Below, in pieces: positions 29,902-38,216 of a DNA stretch of 64,000 nt. Position 1 is the stretch's first letter; every line of letters begins with the position of its first letter. Origin of the DNA: Duganella radicis (GTDB taxonomy: Bacteria; Pseudomonadota; Gammaproteobacteria; Burkholderiales; Burkholderiaceae_D); the NCBI RefSeq assembly GCF_009720825.1, contig NZ_WNKY01000011.1, positions 101,444 through 165,443 on the forward strand. Direction: 5' to 3'. A program made the translations under genes and the position numbers. The notes under the pieces were generated by a model. The model was not told the origin of the DNA and made no database searches. It was given only the letters and a program-made list of their open reading frames with translations.

Positions 29902-30501
29902 ATGTTAAAAATCCTTGGAAAACCCACTTCCATCAATGTGCGCAAAGTATTGTGGACGTGCGCGGAAATTGGCCAGCCCTACGAGCACGAGCCGCATGGC
30001 GACGGCCATCTGGCGCTGAATCCCAATGGACTGGTGCCGGTGATCGTCGATGAGGGGCAGGCGCTGTGGGAGTCCAACACCATCTGCCGCTACCTGGCTG
30101 GCAAGCACGGCCGCACGGATCTGCTGCCCGCCGAGCCGATGGCACGCGCGCAGGTGGAAAAATGGATGGACTGGCAGGCCACGGAGCTGAACACGGCGTG
30201 GCGCTACGCCTTCATGGGACTGGTGCGCGGCAGTCCAGCGTACGCGGACGCCAAAGCCATCGCCGCCAGCGCGGCCGAATGGAACCGCCTGATGACGCTG
30301 CTGGACGCCCGGCTTGCCGCCACCGGGGCCTACGTCGCGGGCGACCAGTTCAGCCTGGCTGACATCGTGCTGGGCCTGTCGCACAACCGCTGGCTGTCGA
30401 CGCCGATCGAGCACCCCACGCTGCCAGCAATGCAAGCCTGGGCCGCCCGCCTGGCCACCCGCGCCGGCTACCTGACTCACGCCGCGAACGGCGTGCCCTG
30501 A
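29902..30501 (+). CDS. glutathione S-transferase family protein
   Basis: The protein has 199 residues. The thioredoxin-like N-terminal domain starts LKILGKPTSINVRKVLWTCAEIG, has NPNGLVPVIVDEG with the cis-Pro, and ESNTICRYLAGKHG for glutathione binding. An all-helical C-terminal domain follows, with FSLADIVLG. It conjugates or reduces small molecules using glutathione; the substrate is not predictable. ATG 29902 gives the usual N-terminus; an upstream ATG at 29884 adds six residues. It lies 19 bp before the antitoxin gene. Confidence 0.85.
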   Translation: MLKILGKPTSINVRKVLWTCAEIGQPYEHEPHGDGHLALNPNGLVPVIVDEGQALWESNTICRYLAGKHGRTDLLPAEPMARAQVEKWMDWQATELNTAWRYAFMGLVRGSPAYADAKAIAASAAEWNRLMTLLDARLAATGAYVAGDQFSLADIVLGLSHNRWLSTPIEHPTLPAMQAWAARLATRAGYLTHAANGVP

Positions 30502-30520
30502 TTAGCGCTACAATCAAGCC

Positions 30521-30745
30521 ATGAACGCTCATCTCAAAACACTGGCCGAAGAGGCACTGAAACTACGCCCGGACGAGCGCGAGGCTTTGGTGCAGGTCTT
30601 GATCGCCAGCGTGAGCGAAGAAGATGGCGTGGAGGCCGCGTGGGCAACCGAAATTGAACGCCGCGCCGCAGAGCTGGAATGCGGAGCTGTGCAAGCCATC
30701 CCGCTAACTGACGCCCTGGACCAAATCCGCTCCCGGCTAAAATGA
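30521..30745 (+). CDS. antitoxin of a type II addiction module
   Basis: The protein has 74 residues, mostly helical and acidic, with LRPDEREALVQVLIASV near the N-terminus. This fits the putative addiction module component family (Unstab_antitox) usually found beside ParE/RelE toxins. ATGA at 30742 couples it to the toxin start. It would bind and neutralise the toxin and repress the pair. Confidence 0.8.
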   Translation: MNAHLKTLAEEALKLRPDEREALVQVLIASVSEEDGVEAAWATEIERRAAELECGAVQAIPLTDALDQIRSRLK

Positions 30746-31035
30746 ATCTGATTATTGCGCCCGCAGCACTCGCGGAGTTGCAAGATGCCGCAGATTTTTA
30801 TGCCGCCCATGGAGGATTAAACCTGGCTCAAGCGTTTATCACCGAATTTGAGCGCGTCGCCAACCTCGTGCAATCGAATCCCCTACTGGGAGCGACATAT
30901 CAGCGTAAATGGCATCGTTATTTCCTGAGCAAATTCCCATTCACCCTCGTCTATCAAATCCGCGCAGATGAATTAGTCATCCTTGCCGTTGCCCACAACC
31001 GGCGACGGCCCGGATACTGGAAAAAGCGCAGGTAA
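30742..31035 (+). CDS. RelE/ParE family toxin
   Basis: The protein has 97 residues, with the RelE/ParE fold signs: LIIAPAALAELQDAADFYA at the N-terminus, then FPFTLVYQIRADELVILAVAHNRRRPGYW. The C-terminal AVAHNRRRPGYW is typical of ParE-like members. It overlaps the antitoxin by 4 bp. The stop is directly adjacent to the stop of the oncoming DUF1631 gene. The target (gyrase or mRNA) cannot be decided from the sequence. Confidence 0.85.
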   Translation: MNLIIAPAALAELQDAADFYAAHGGLNLAQAFITEFERVANLVQSNPLLGATYQRKWHRYFLSKFPFTLVYQIRADELVILAVAHNRRRPGYWKKRR

Positions 31036-33567
31036 TCAGCCGACCGCAGCGGGGGCGGTGATGGAGGGGTCGTTGTCGGCGCTGCGGGACAGGGCTTCGC
31101 TGAGGGCGACGGTGACCACGCCTTCGGCGCGCACGACTTCGGCGCTGCCTTCGCGGAAGCGCTTGGCCAGTTCTTCGCCGGACATGGAGAAGGCTTCCTG
31201 CCGCGCGGCGGTCGAGAAGATGTAGAGCGTGCGGCGCGGACTGATCCACGCCAGTTTGACTTTGCGGCGACCGCCCTGCTCGTCCGCGAATTCCAGCCAC
31301 ATGCCGCGCGTAAGGCTGTCGACTTCGATGATGGCGTCTTCGTCATCCTCGCCGGGCGGCGTCTGTTCGGCGCGGGCTTTTTCTTCGGCTTCAGCCTTGG
31401 CTTGCAGTTGCAGCCGGCGTTCGGCGGCCTGCTGCGCCACCTGCATCGAGATTTCCAGCTGGCGCTCGGGCGACATTTCCAGCGGCGCGCGTACGATGGA
31501 GGCGTGGCATTCGGCCAGTTCGGCAAAGAATTGCAGACGGTCGGCATCTTGCCACTTGATGACGTCCAGCCACTTGTTCAGCGCCGACAGCAGGCCCGGC
31601 AGCTTGGCGATCAGTTGCTTGCGTTCGTCCGGCTTGACCTTGGGGCGCACGCTCCAGATCAGGTCGTCCATGGTTTTGGTGGCGTTGTTGACGGCGCCTG
31701 GCTTTTCGTCTTCGATGCTGTAGGCGATGGTCAGCACCGAGACCCAGCGCTGCTCAAGGAAGGCTTCCACCACCGCGATCACTTCACCGGTGCCGATGCG
31801 CAGGGCGACGGAGTTTTTGGCCAGCTTCTGCGATTCGGCCATTTTTTCCTGCTTGAGCGCGGCGGCGATTGGCGCGGCGATGGCGGCCGCAGCGGCCTTT
31901 TCTTCGGCCAGGATGGACGCTTCCAGTTCGTTGACGGCTTCGGTGAAGACGGACAGTTCCTGTTCGTAGTCGCGGCCGACACGGTCGACGCTGCGCTGCA
32001 TGGCCTGGAACAGCGGATCGTCCGGGCCTTTGCGCTGCTCCCAGCCCATGCGCGACAGCAGTTCCAGCAGGCGGCGCGCCGGGTGGGCTTCCTGGAAGAA
32101 GAAGTTTTTGTCGACCAGCGCGGCTTTCAGGACCGGGATTTGCAGGAAGCGGATCAGTTCGCGGATTTCCGGCGAGATGCTCTGGTCGCGGAACACGGTG
32201 TCGAACACGGCGGACAGCAGGTCGATGGTGGATTCATCGGCGCGCGACAGGCTGCCTTGCGGCATGCTCTGTTTGAGGTTGGGCAGGTAGAAGACGTTGG
32301 CCGGCGCGGCGGCCGGTTCGGCGGACGGCTGGCTTGGCATGTTCTTTTGCAGCTCGGCGAGGTAGGACAGCAAGGGCTGCTTGGCGCCGATTTGCGCGAG
32401 ACGTTGCGCTTCCTCGTTGGTCATGGCGCCGACATGGAAACCCTGCGCCGGCCCCTGCACCCACGCCCCGCCAGCCGCCACCGCGCCGGGCGCGCCCACG
32501 ATGAAGCCGCCAGCCGGCGTCACCATGCCGCCAACAGCTGTTTGCCCACCAACAGCAGCCCCGCCGGCGACAGCGCCAGGGAGGCCAGCGGACATGAAGC
32601 CGCCGCCAGCGACAGCACCGGCGGCAGCGCCGACGGCAGCGCCGACGGCGCGGGCGCGATCGGCGTTGGGCGCCCAGGTGCTGCCGGCCGACAGCGCGGC
32701 CGCCGGTAAATCGGGAATCGTCAGATCCACGCCCTGCATCATGCCGCTGGCGATGCCATCCACAATCTGCCCCGCAGCCGAGCCCGCCACATCGCTGGAC
32801 GCGAAGAACTGCCGCAACTGCTGCGCCAGCGCCGCCTGGTTGGTGCGCGCCTTGCCGGCCGCACTGTCTTTGCCGGCATCGGTGCGACGCCGCTTGTAAC
32901 TATCCACCGAGCCCGGCAGCACGCCCTTGCTCTGCAAGGCCAGACTCAGCGCCTCCAGCATCGGCCCCATTTCGATAAACATGCCCGGCTTGAGCAGCGG
33001 CTGCAACAGCCCCGCCGATTCTTCCTCCGGATCGAACTCCGTCCACGCCTGCTGCAAGGCCACCAGAAACACCTCCGGCCGGAACGGATTCTGATTCACG
33101 CGCAGGATATCGCGATCCAGCAGGAAGGCCAGTCGCACATTCAAGGTTTGCAACTGATCCGCATACAAGCTCTCGAACGGCTTGCTGACGCCGCTCAGCG
33201 CCACCTTGTTGTCCATTTCCTCGAAAGGCACCAGCGACAAGGCCAATCCCTCGGCCCGCACAGCCGGCTTGGCGACCGGCGCCAGCTCGGCGATCTCGCG
33301 CCGCAGCGCCTTCTCCAGCGTGCTGGTGGCCAGATGCAAAAAGGCGAAATTGCGGTTGCGCAGCTGATTGCCCGCCCGCAGACGCTGCTGGATCTGGCGC
33401 GTGTCGCCATCGGTGGCGTCGATCAGCGCACCGGCCAGCTTGTTGGCCAAATCCAGATACTGGTCGCCCGCCTGCTTGACGGCAATGCCGATCAGCTCTT
33501 CCAGCAAGGCATGCCGCGGCGACACCGTCTTCTTCGGCGTGGCTGGCATTGTGGAAGTTGCAATCAT
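31036..33567 (-). CDS. DUF1631 family protein
   Basis: The protein has 843 residues, all cytoplasmic by appearance. The N-terminal half is helical (RHALLEELIGIAVKQ, RRTDAGKD). A Gly/Ala-rich, flexible stretch at about 305-375 (coded near 32440-32660) interrupts it. The C-terminal half is helical and charged, ending in a PilZ-like beta region (LTRGMWLEFADEQGGRRKVKLAWISPRRTLYIF). The order and length match DUF1631 proteins of Betaproteobacteria, whose function I cannot state with confidence. The PilZ-like end hints at cyclic-di-GMP response, but the RxxxR signature is not evident. Confidence 0.75.
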   Translation of the reverse strand: MIATSTMPATPKKTVSPRHALLEELIGIAVKQAGDQYLDLANKLAGALIDATDGDTRQIQQRLRAGNQLRNRNFAFLHLATSTLEKALRREIAELAPVAKPAVRAEGLALSLVPFEEMDNKVALSGVSKPFESLYADQLQTLNVRLAFLLDRDILRVNQNPFRPEVFLVALQQAWTEFDPEEESAGLLQPLLKPGMFIEMGPMLEALSLALQSKGVLPGSVDSYKRRRTDAGKDSAAGKARTNQAALAQQLRQFFASSDVAGSAAGQIVDGIASGMMQGVDLTIPDLPAAALSAGSTWAPNADRARAVGAAVGAAAGAVAGGGFMSAGLPGAVAGGAAVGGQTAVGGMVTPAGGFIVGAPGAVAAGGAWVQGPAQGFHVGAMTNEEAQRLAQIGAKQPLLSYLAELQKNMPSQPSAEPAAAPANVFYLPNLKQSMPQGSLSRADESTIDLLSAVFDTVFRDQSISPEIRELIRFLQIPVLKAALVDKNFFFQEAHPARRLLELLSRMGWEQRKGPDDPLFQAMQRSVDRVGRDYEQELSVFTEAVNELEASILAEEKAAAAAIAAPIAAALKQEKMAESQKLAKNSVALRIGTGEVIAVVEAFLEQRWVSVLTIAYSIEDEKPGAVNNATKTMDDLIWSVRPKVKPDERKQLIAKLPGLLSALNKWLDVIKWQDADRLQFFAELAECHASIVRAPLEMSPERQLEISMQVAQQAAERRLQLQAKAEAEEKARAEQTPPGEDDEDAIIEVDSLTRGMWLEFADEQGGRRKVKLAWISPRRTLYIFSTAARQEAFSMSGEELAKRFREGSAEVVRAEGVVTVALSEALSRSADNDPSITAPAAVG

Positions 33568-33760
33568 GGGCGGACCTGCTCAGTTAAATCATCTCTATCC
33601 TGTATTGTTACACGGCATTTCCACAAAGCAATATCATGAAACCAAGAATATGCAATATTTCGCGTATTTTGCTGAATTCCTGCAACTTTGATGCGGCGCA
33701 AATGACAAGCTTGAGGTTTCCTTAAGATAAAAAACTCCATCTCCCGCCCCAAGGAAACCT

Positions 33761-35323
33761 ATGAAAATCCTGCACAATCTGGAAACCTCCAGCAAGCTGC
33801 TGGCCGCCTTTGCCCTTGTACTATGCCTGACCGCCCTGCTCGGCCTGAGCGCGCTGTCGCGCATGCATGCGATTAACGAGGTGACATCTGAATTGTCCGG
33901 CAAATGGCTGCCGCAGGCTAGCACCATCCTGTCTCAGCGTAACGACACGCAGGCCGGCGACGAGGCCGAGCGCCTCAAGGCGTTGAATCTGCAAATGAGC
34001 AAACTGCTGGTGGCGGCGATGCAGTCGAATCAGGAAGCCGCAGAGCGGACCGGGCAACTCTACAGCGGCGCTCAAGTGCTGACCTACAGCCTGCTGGCGG
34101 CGTTGATCAGTGGCGGCGCACTGCTGGCCTTGTGGGTGGCGCGCTCGATTTCCTCTCCCTTGCAACAGGCCATGCTGATGGCGGAGCGCATCGCCGGCGG
34201 CGACCTCAGCACACGCATAGCGCCGCAGCCGCGCAACCAGACCGGCAAGCTGCTGCAAGCCATGCAGCACATGAACGACAGCCTGCTTGGCATCGTCGCG
34301 CAGGTGCAGAGCGGCGCGCGCGCCATCGGCGGTGCGGCGGCCGAGATTGCGGAGGGCAATCAGGATTTGTCCGGCCGGACCGAACAGCAGGCCTCGGCGC
34401 TGGAGGAGACCGCGTCTTCCATGGAGCAGCTGACGGTCACCGTGCGGCAAAATGCCGAGCATGCGGTGGAAGCCAACAAGCTGGCCTTGTCGGCCTCCGC
34501 GATTGCCGAGCGCGGCGGCGGCGATGTGGCGCAGGTGGTGGGCACCATGGCCTCCATCAACGACAGCTCGAAGAAGATTGCCGAGATCATCGGCGTGATC
34601 GACGGGATTGCGTTCCAGACCAATATTCTGGCCTTGAACGCGGCGGTGGAGGCGGCGCGCGCCGGCGAGCAAGGGCGGGGTTTTGCCGTGGTGGCGTCCG
34701 AGGTGCGCAGTCTGGCGCAGCGCAGCGCGGCGGCGGCCAGGGAGATCAAGGAACTAATCGACGATTCGGTCGACAAAGTGGCGCGCGGCACGCAACTGGC
34801 CGATCAGGCGCGCAAAACCATGGATGAGGTGGTCGGCAGCGTCAAGCAGGTGACCGGCTTGATCGGCGAGATTGCCGACGCCAGTGCCGAGCAGACGGCC
34901 GGGCTGGAGCAGGTCAACCACGCCATTTCCGCGATGGATCAGGCCACGCAGCAGAACGCGGCCCTGGTTGAGCAGGCGGCTGCGGCGGCCGACGCCATGC
35001 GCGGCGAAACCGGCAAGCTGAATGCGGCCATCAGCGTATTCGCGGCCGATGCCGCCACGCGGGTCAACGCGGCAGCCGTCGCAGCAGATGGCGGCGAGGC
35101 GCGCGGCAGCGACGGCGGTCGAAGTGGTCGCGGCAAGAACGGGCATGGCGGGGACGACGGCCGCGATGGCGTTCGCGGCAAGCACGGCGGCGGTCGCAGT
35201 AATCGCGGCGGTGATGGTGGCGGTCTCGCGGCCGGCGAGCGCACGGCTGGACGCGGGACGCCGCCGGCCCTGCCGCGCCCCACGCGCGCCGAGCGCAAGG
35301 AAGTGGAATGGGAAGAGTTTTAA
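33761..35323 (+). CDS. methyl-accepting chemotaxis protein with CheR/CheB tether
   Basis: The protein has 520 residues. A membrane helix (10-32), a short periplasmic part (about 35-105) and a second helix (108-130) precede HAMP and the signalling domain. The hairpin tip [23 protein letters not shown] is canonical. The periplasmic part is roughly half the size of a usual four-helix bundle. From about 435 the tail becomes Gly/Arg/Asp-rich, then ends EWEEF, the xWxxF pentapeptide that docks CheR/CheB. AAGGAA precedes the start. The ligand is unknown. Confidence 0.92.
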   Translation: MKILHNLETSSKLLAAFALVLCLTALLGLSALSRMHAINEVTSELSGKWLPQASTILSQRNDTQAGDEAERLKALNLQMSKLLVAAMQSNQEAAERTGQLYSGAQVLTYSLLAALISGGALLALWVARSISSPLQQAMLMAERIAGGDLSTRIAPQPRNQTGKLLQAMQHMNDSLLGIVAQVQSGARAIGGAAAEIAEGNQDLSGRTEQQASALEETASSMEQLTVTVRQNAEHAVEANKLALSASAIAERGGGDVAQVVGTMASINDSSKKIAEIIGVIDGIAFQTNILALNAAVEAARAGEQGRGFAVVASEVRSLAQRSAAAAREIKELIDDSVDKVARGTQLADQARKTMDEVVGSVKQVTGLIGEIADASAEQTAGLEQVNHAISAMDQATQQNAALVEQAAAAADAMRGETGKLNAAISVFAADAATRVNAAAVAADGGEARGSDGGRSGRGKNGHGGDDGRDGVRGKHGGGRSNRGGDGGGLAAGERTAGRGTPPALPRPTRAERKEVEWEEF

Positions 35324-35459
35324 GCTAAGGCAGCAAGGCATGCTCCTACATGCCCGCTAGCGGAACTCCGATAGCGAGCACCCGGCTGAAAACGCATCAT
35401 TGCTCAACCAGAAACGCTTCCGCGCCTCTGGCATTCTTTCACTTTGTAAAGGAATCAAA

Positions 35460-35648
35460 ATGAGCACGAACCAAAAAGGTGGCAGCAGCAAGCAAGGCTC
35501 CAACCAGGGCAGCAGCAAGCAGTCGGGCAACCAGGGCTCGTCCAGCGGATCGCGTGGCAGCGGCACGCAAGGCGGCACCCACGAGCAGCACGTTGAAGCC
35601 GGCCGTCAAAGCCACAAAAACGACGGCAAGAAGTCGGGCAACCGCTAA
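35460..35648 (+). CDS. small Gly/Ser/Gln-rich hydrophilic protein
   Basis: The product has 62 residues, nearly all Gly, Ser, Asn, Gln, Lys and Thr, without hydrophobic residues to form a core. It begins MSTNQKGGSSKQGSNQG. It is probably intrinsically disordered, reminiscent of KGG-type stress-induced or hydrophilin-like proteins. AAAGGA lies 6-7 nt before the ATG. It stands alone between a chemoreceptor and a ClpP-like protease and is followed by a hairpin terminator. The function is not known. Confidence 0.65.
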   Translation: MSTNQKGGSSKQGSNQGSSKQSGNQGSSSGSRGSGTQGGTHEQHVEAGRQSHKNDGKKSGNR

Positions 35649-35695
35649 GCACACCGCAGCGGAAGATGCGGCGCCAAGTGCGCCGCATTGTGCTT
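35647..35695. terminator. bidirectional hairpin between convergent genes
   Basis: ATGCGGCGC (35666-35674) pairs perfectly with GCGCCGCAT (35680-35688) around a 5-nt loop. AAGCACA (35647-35653) pairs with TGTGCTT (35689-35695) as an outer stem. It sits between two converging genes, though the T-run is weak. Confidence 0.6.
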
Positions 35696-36252
35696 CAGAT
35701 GTTGGTGACCCGCTGGCCGCTCGGCGGTACAAAGTCCGCCACGCCGTCGACCAGCCCTACTTTCAGGGCCTCGGAGGCGGTGAGGTGCAGGTCCGAATAC
35801 TCATGCGTGCGCCAATGGTCCTCGGTCAGCTCCACGTGATTGCGCAGAATCTGCTCGGTACGGGCGTCGTCGGCCTGCAAGCCTTCGACGATGATGCGCA
35901 GCGCGTCCGGCCGGGCGCCATGTGGCGCGCTGGCGTGCGACTTGTGCACCATGAAGCGCGCCGTGTCGCTGGCATACCGCTCGGCACCGGCCAGGTACAG
36001 GATCACGGCGATCGACGCCACCGCGCCGGCGTTGTAGGTGACGATCTTGATCGGCAGCTTGCTCAGGTAGTTGTACAGACAGATGCCGTCGCTGACGTAG
36101 CCGCCGTTCGACTGGATCAGGATGTGGGCAGTGGTGATGCGGTCTTCGGTCATGTCGGCAACCGCGTCGAACACGCGGCGCACCATGTCGCTGTTGACGT
36201 CGCCGGACAGCGTGAACCATGCATGTCCATCGTAGTTTTGATCTTGGCTCAT
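35695..36252 (-). CDS. ClpP-like serine protease (non-canonical)
   Basis: The protein has 185 residues, shorter and more divergent than housekeeping ClpP (about 207). The ClpP/crotonase fold is visible. The nucleophile Ser lies in GAVASIAVILYLAG, His in FMVHKSHAS, and Asp in EYSDLHLTASEALKVGLVDGV, all in the order and context of the ClpP triad. No clpX lies beside it. It may be an accessory ClpP paralogue or a stand-alone hydrolase. Confidence 0.75.
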   Translation of the reverse strand: MSQDQNYDGHAWFTLSGDVNSDMVRRVFDAVADMTEDRITTAHILIQSNGGYVSDGICLYNYLSKLPIKIVTYNAGAVASIAVILYLAGAERYASDTARFMVHKSHASAPHGARPDALRIIVEGLQADDARTEQILRNHVELTEDHWRTHEYSDLHLTASEALKVGLVDGVADFVPPSGQRVTNI

Positions 36253-36341
36253 CGTTGGGCTCTCGAAATAGTGTGATTTATTCTAGCAAATTGTTGCCTT
36301 GGCAGCTTTCCCGTTGCCCATTCGTGCGCAGCCGGGCAAGA

Positions 36342-36370
36342 TTGACAATGAGGCCCTTCTGGCATATATT
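36342..36370 (+). promoter_or_regulatory. sigma-70 promoter of the gcv operon
   Basis: TTGACA (36342-36347), 17 nt, then TATATT (36365-36370) is a near-consensus promoter. Transcription would start near 36377, just before the glycine riboswitch, so the whole aptamer is transcribed. Confidence 0.8.
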
Positions 36371-36382
36371 CCCGAGTCTTGA

Positions 36383-36577
36383 TCGGGAGAGGGTTGCCGG
36401 GCGATTCGCCAGCGCAGCCGCCGAAGGGGCACTACCCAAAAACTCTCAGGCAAAAGGACCGGTCAAGGGGCTATCGACTTAGCTCAAACTCTGGAGAGAG
36501 ATCGCAGCGGCGATCCACCGAAGGGGCGTGCGGAATCTTCTTCCGCTATCTCTCAGGTACCAAGGACAGAGGGGTTT
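36383..36577 (+). promoter_or_regulatory. tandem glycine riboswitch
   Basis: Two successive glycine aptamers can be recognised. The first (about 36383-36465) has GGGAGAGGGTTGCCGGGCG, CCGAAGGGGC and AACTCTCAGGCAAAAGGACC. The second (about 36489-36577) has CTGGAGAGAGATCGCAG, CCGAAGGGGCG and ATCTCTCAGGTACCAAGGAC. They stand between a strong promoter and gcvT, the classic arrangement for turning on glycine cleavage when glycine is high. The expression platform lies between 36577 and the gcvT start. Confidence 0.95.
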
Positions 36578-36624
36578 TGGAATATTTGCTATTCCCGTTA
36601 ACCTCTTTTCGTTTGGACCGTACC

Positions 36625-37737
36625 ATGACGCTCAAAGCTACCCCACTCAATAACGCACACCGCGCAGCCGGCGCCCGCATGGTCGATTTCGGCGGCTGGG
36701 ACATGCCGGTCAACTACGGTTCGCAAATCGAAGAGCACAACGCGGTGCGCACCGACGTCGGCATGTTCGACGTCGCCCACATGTGCGTGGTCGATATCAA
36801 GGGCGAGAATGTGCGCGGCTTCCTGCGCCATCTGTTGGCCAACAACGTCGACAAGCTGCAAGTGTCGGGCAAGGCGCTCTACTCCTGCATGCTCAACCCA
36901 GAGGGCACCGTCATTGACGACTTGATCGTCTACTTCATCAACGAAAACTGGTTCCGCCTGGTGGTCAACGCCGGCACCGCCGAGAAGGACGTGGCGTGGA
37001 TGCAGCAGCAGAACAGCACCGGCCTGACCATCACCCAGCGCCGCGATGGCGGCAACGCCATGGCGCTGATCGCCGTGCAGGGCCCGAACGCGCGCGCCAA
37101 GGTATGGGAAGTGATTCCTGAATCGAAGGAAGCCACCGCTGAAATGAAGCCGTTCAACGTGGCCTTCGCGCAGAGCGCCGCCTTCGGCGAAGCGATGATC
37201 GCCCGCACCGGCTACACCGGTGAAGATGGTTTCGAAATTGGCGTTGCGGCCGACAAGGCCGAGCAGCTGTGGAACGCGCTCACCGCCGCCGGCGTCAAGC
37301 CGGCAGGCCTGGGCGCGCGCGACACCCTGCGCCTGGAAGCCGGCATGAACCTGTACGGCCAGGATATGGACGAAACCGTGAACCCGCTGGACGCCGGCCT
37401 GGCATGGACCATCGACCTGGTCTCCGAGCGTGACTTCATCGGCAAAGCCGCGTTGCAAGCCAAGGGCCAGAACGCCCAATTCGTCGGCCTGATCCTGCGC
37501 GAAAAAGGCGGCGTGCTGCGCGCGCATCAGAAAGTCATCGTGGCAGGCACCGACGCCACCGGCGAAATCACCAGCGGCACCTTCAGCCCGACCATGCAGC
37601 AGGCGATTGCGCTGGCGCGCGTGCCGATGGGCGTGAACGTCGGCGACACCGTGCACGTGGAAATCCGCGACAAGAAGCTGGCCGCATCTGTGGTTAAATT
37701 GCCGTTCGTCCGCAACGGCAAGATCCTGGCCGTTTAA
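36625..37737 (+). CDS. gcvT: glycine cleavage system aminomethyltransferase (T protein)
   Basis: The protein has 370 residues, beginning [32 protein letters not shown], the standard GcvT opening. It includes the [10 protein letters not shown] segment and an [12 protein letters not shown] motif. It transfers the methylene carbon from the lipoyl arm of GcvH to tetrahydrofolate and releases ammonia. It is the first gene after the riboswitch. gcvH follows 33 bp later. Confidence 0.95.
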   Translation: MTLKATPLNNAHRAAGARMVDFGGWDMPVNYGSQIEEHNAVRTDVGMFDVAHMCVVDIKGENVRGFLRHLLANNVDKLQVSGKALYSCMLNPEGTVIDDLIVYFINENWFRLVVNAGTAEKDVAWMQQQNSTGLTITQRRDGGNAMALIAVQGPNARAKVWEVIPESKEATAEMKPFNVAFAQSAAFGEAMIARTGYTGEDGFEIGVAADKAEQLWNALTAAGVKPAGLGARDTLRLEAGMNLYGQDMDETVNPLDAGLAWTIDLVSERDFIGKAALQAKGQNAQFVGLILREKGGVLRAHQKVIVAGTDATGEITSGTFSPTMQQAIALARVPMGVNVGDTVHVEIRDKKLAASVVKLPFVRNGKILAV

Positions 37738-37770
37738 TTTAATACCCTTCACCCTCTGGAGCATTACAAC

Positions 37771-38151
37771 ATGAACATTCCTGCTGACCTGAAGTACACC
37801 GAATCCCACGAATGGGTACGCGCCGAAGCCGACGGCACCGTCACCGTCGGCATCACCGAGTACGCGCAGGACGCACTGGGCGATATCGTTTTCGTCGAGC
37901 TGCCGAAAGTCGGCAACAGCTACACCGCCGGCGACGACGCCGCCGTGGTGGAATCGGTGAAAGCCGCTTCGGACATCTACGCTCCGGTATCGGGTGAAGT
38001 CGTGGCCGTGAACGAAGAAGTGGTGAACGCGCCAGAATCGATCAACGCCGACGCCTACGCCAACTGGCTGTTCAAGATCAAGCCAGCCGACGCCGGCGCG
38101 ATCAACGGCCTGCTGGACGCCGCCGCCTACGGCAAAAACATTGGTGCTTAA
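37771..38151 (+). CDS. gcvH: glycine cleavage system H protein
   Basis: The protein has 126 residues. It has the lipoylation Lys in [14 protein letters not shown] and the opening [23 protein letters not shown]. It shuttles the aminomethyl group between GcvP, GcvT and the lipoamide dehydrogenase. GGAG precedes the start. A strong intrinsic terminator follows immediately, before gcvP. Confidence 0.95.
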   Translation: MNIPADLKYTESHEWVRAEADGTVTVGITEYAQDALGDIVFVELPKVGNSYTAGDDAAVVESVKAASDIYAPVSGEVVAVNEEVVNAPESINADAYANWLFKIKPADAGAINGLLDAAAYGKNIGA

Positions 38152-38161
38152 TTAGCGCCAC

Positions 38162-38187
38162 AAGGCCAGCCCTGTGCTGGCCTTTTT
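38162..38187 (+). terminator. intrinsic terminator between gcvH and gcvP
   Basis: AAGGCCAGC (38162-38170) pairs perfectly with GCTGGCCTT (38176-38184) around a 5-nt loop, followed by T-residues to 38187. This is a standard Rho-independent terminator, yet gcvP lies only 30 bp further on the same strand. It would lower or regulate gcvP transcription. Confidence 0.8.
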
Positions 38188-38216
38188 GTATTCCCCTCCT
38201 CTAGCCCTGACAAATC

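Noticed and set aside
35100..35240. Short-period repeats resembling a CRISPR or VNTR
   Set aside because: The stretch is coding sequence for a Gly-rich tail; there are no regular repeats and spacers.
36379..36624. N-terminal extension of GcvT
   Set aside because: The open frame upstream of 36625 runs through the glycine riboswitch; the canonical GcvT N-terminus starts at 36625.
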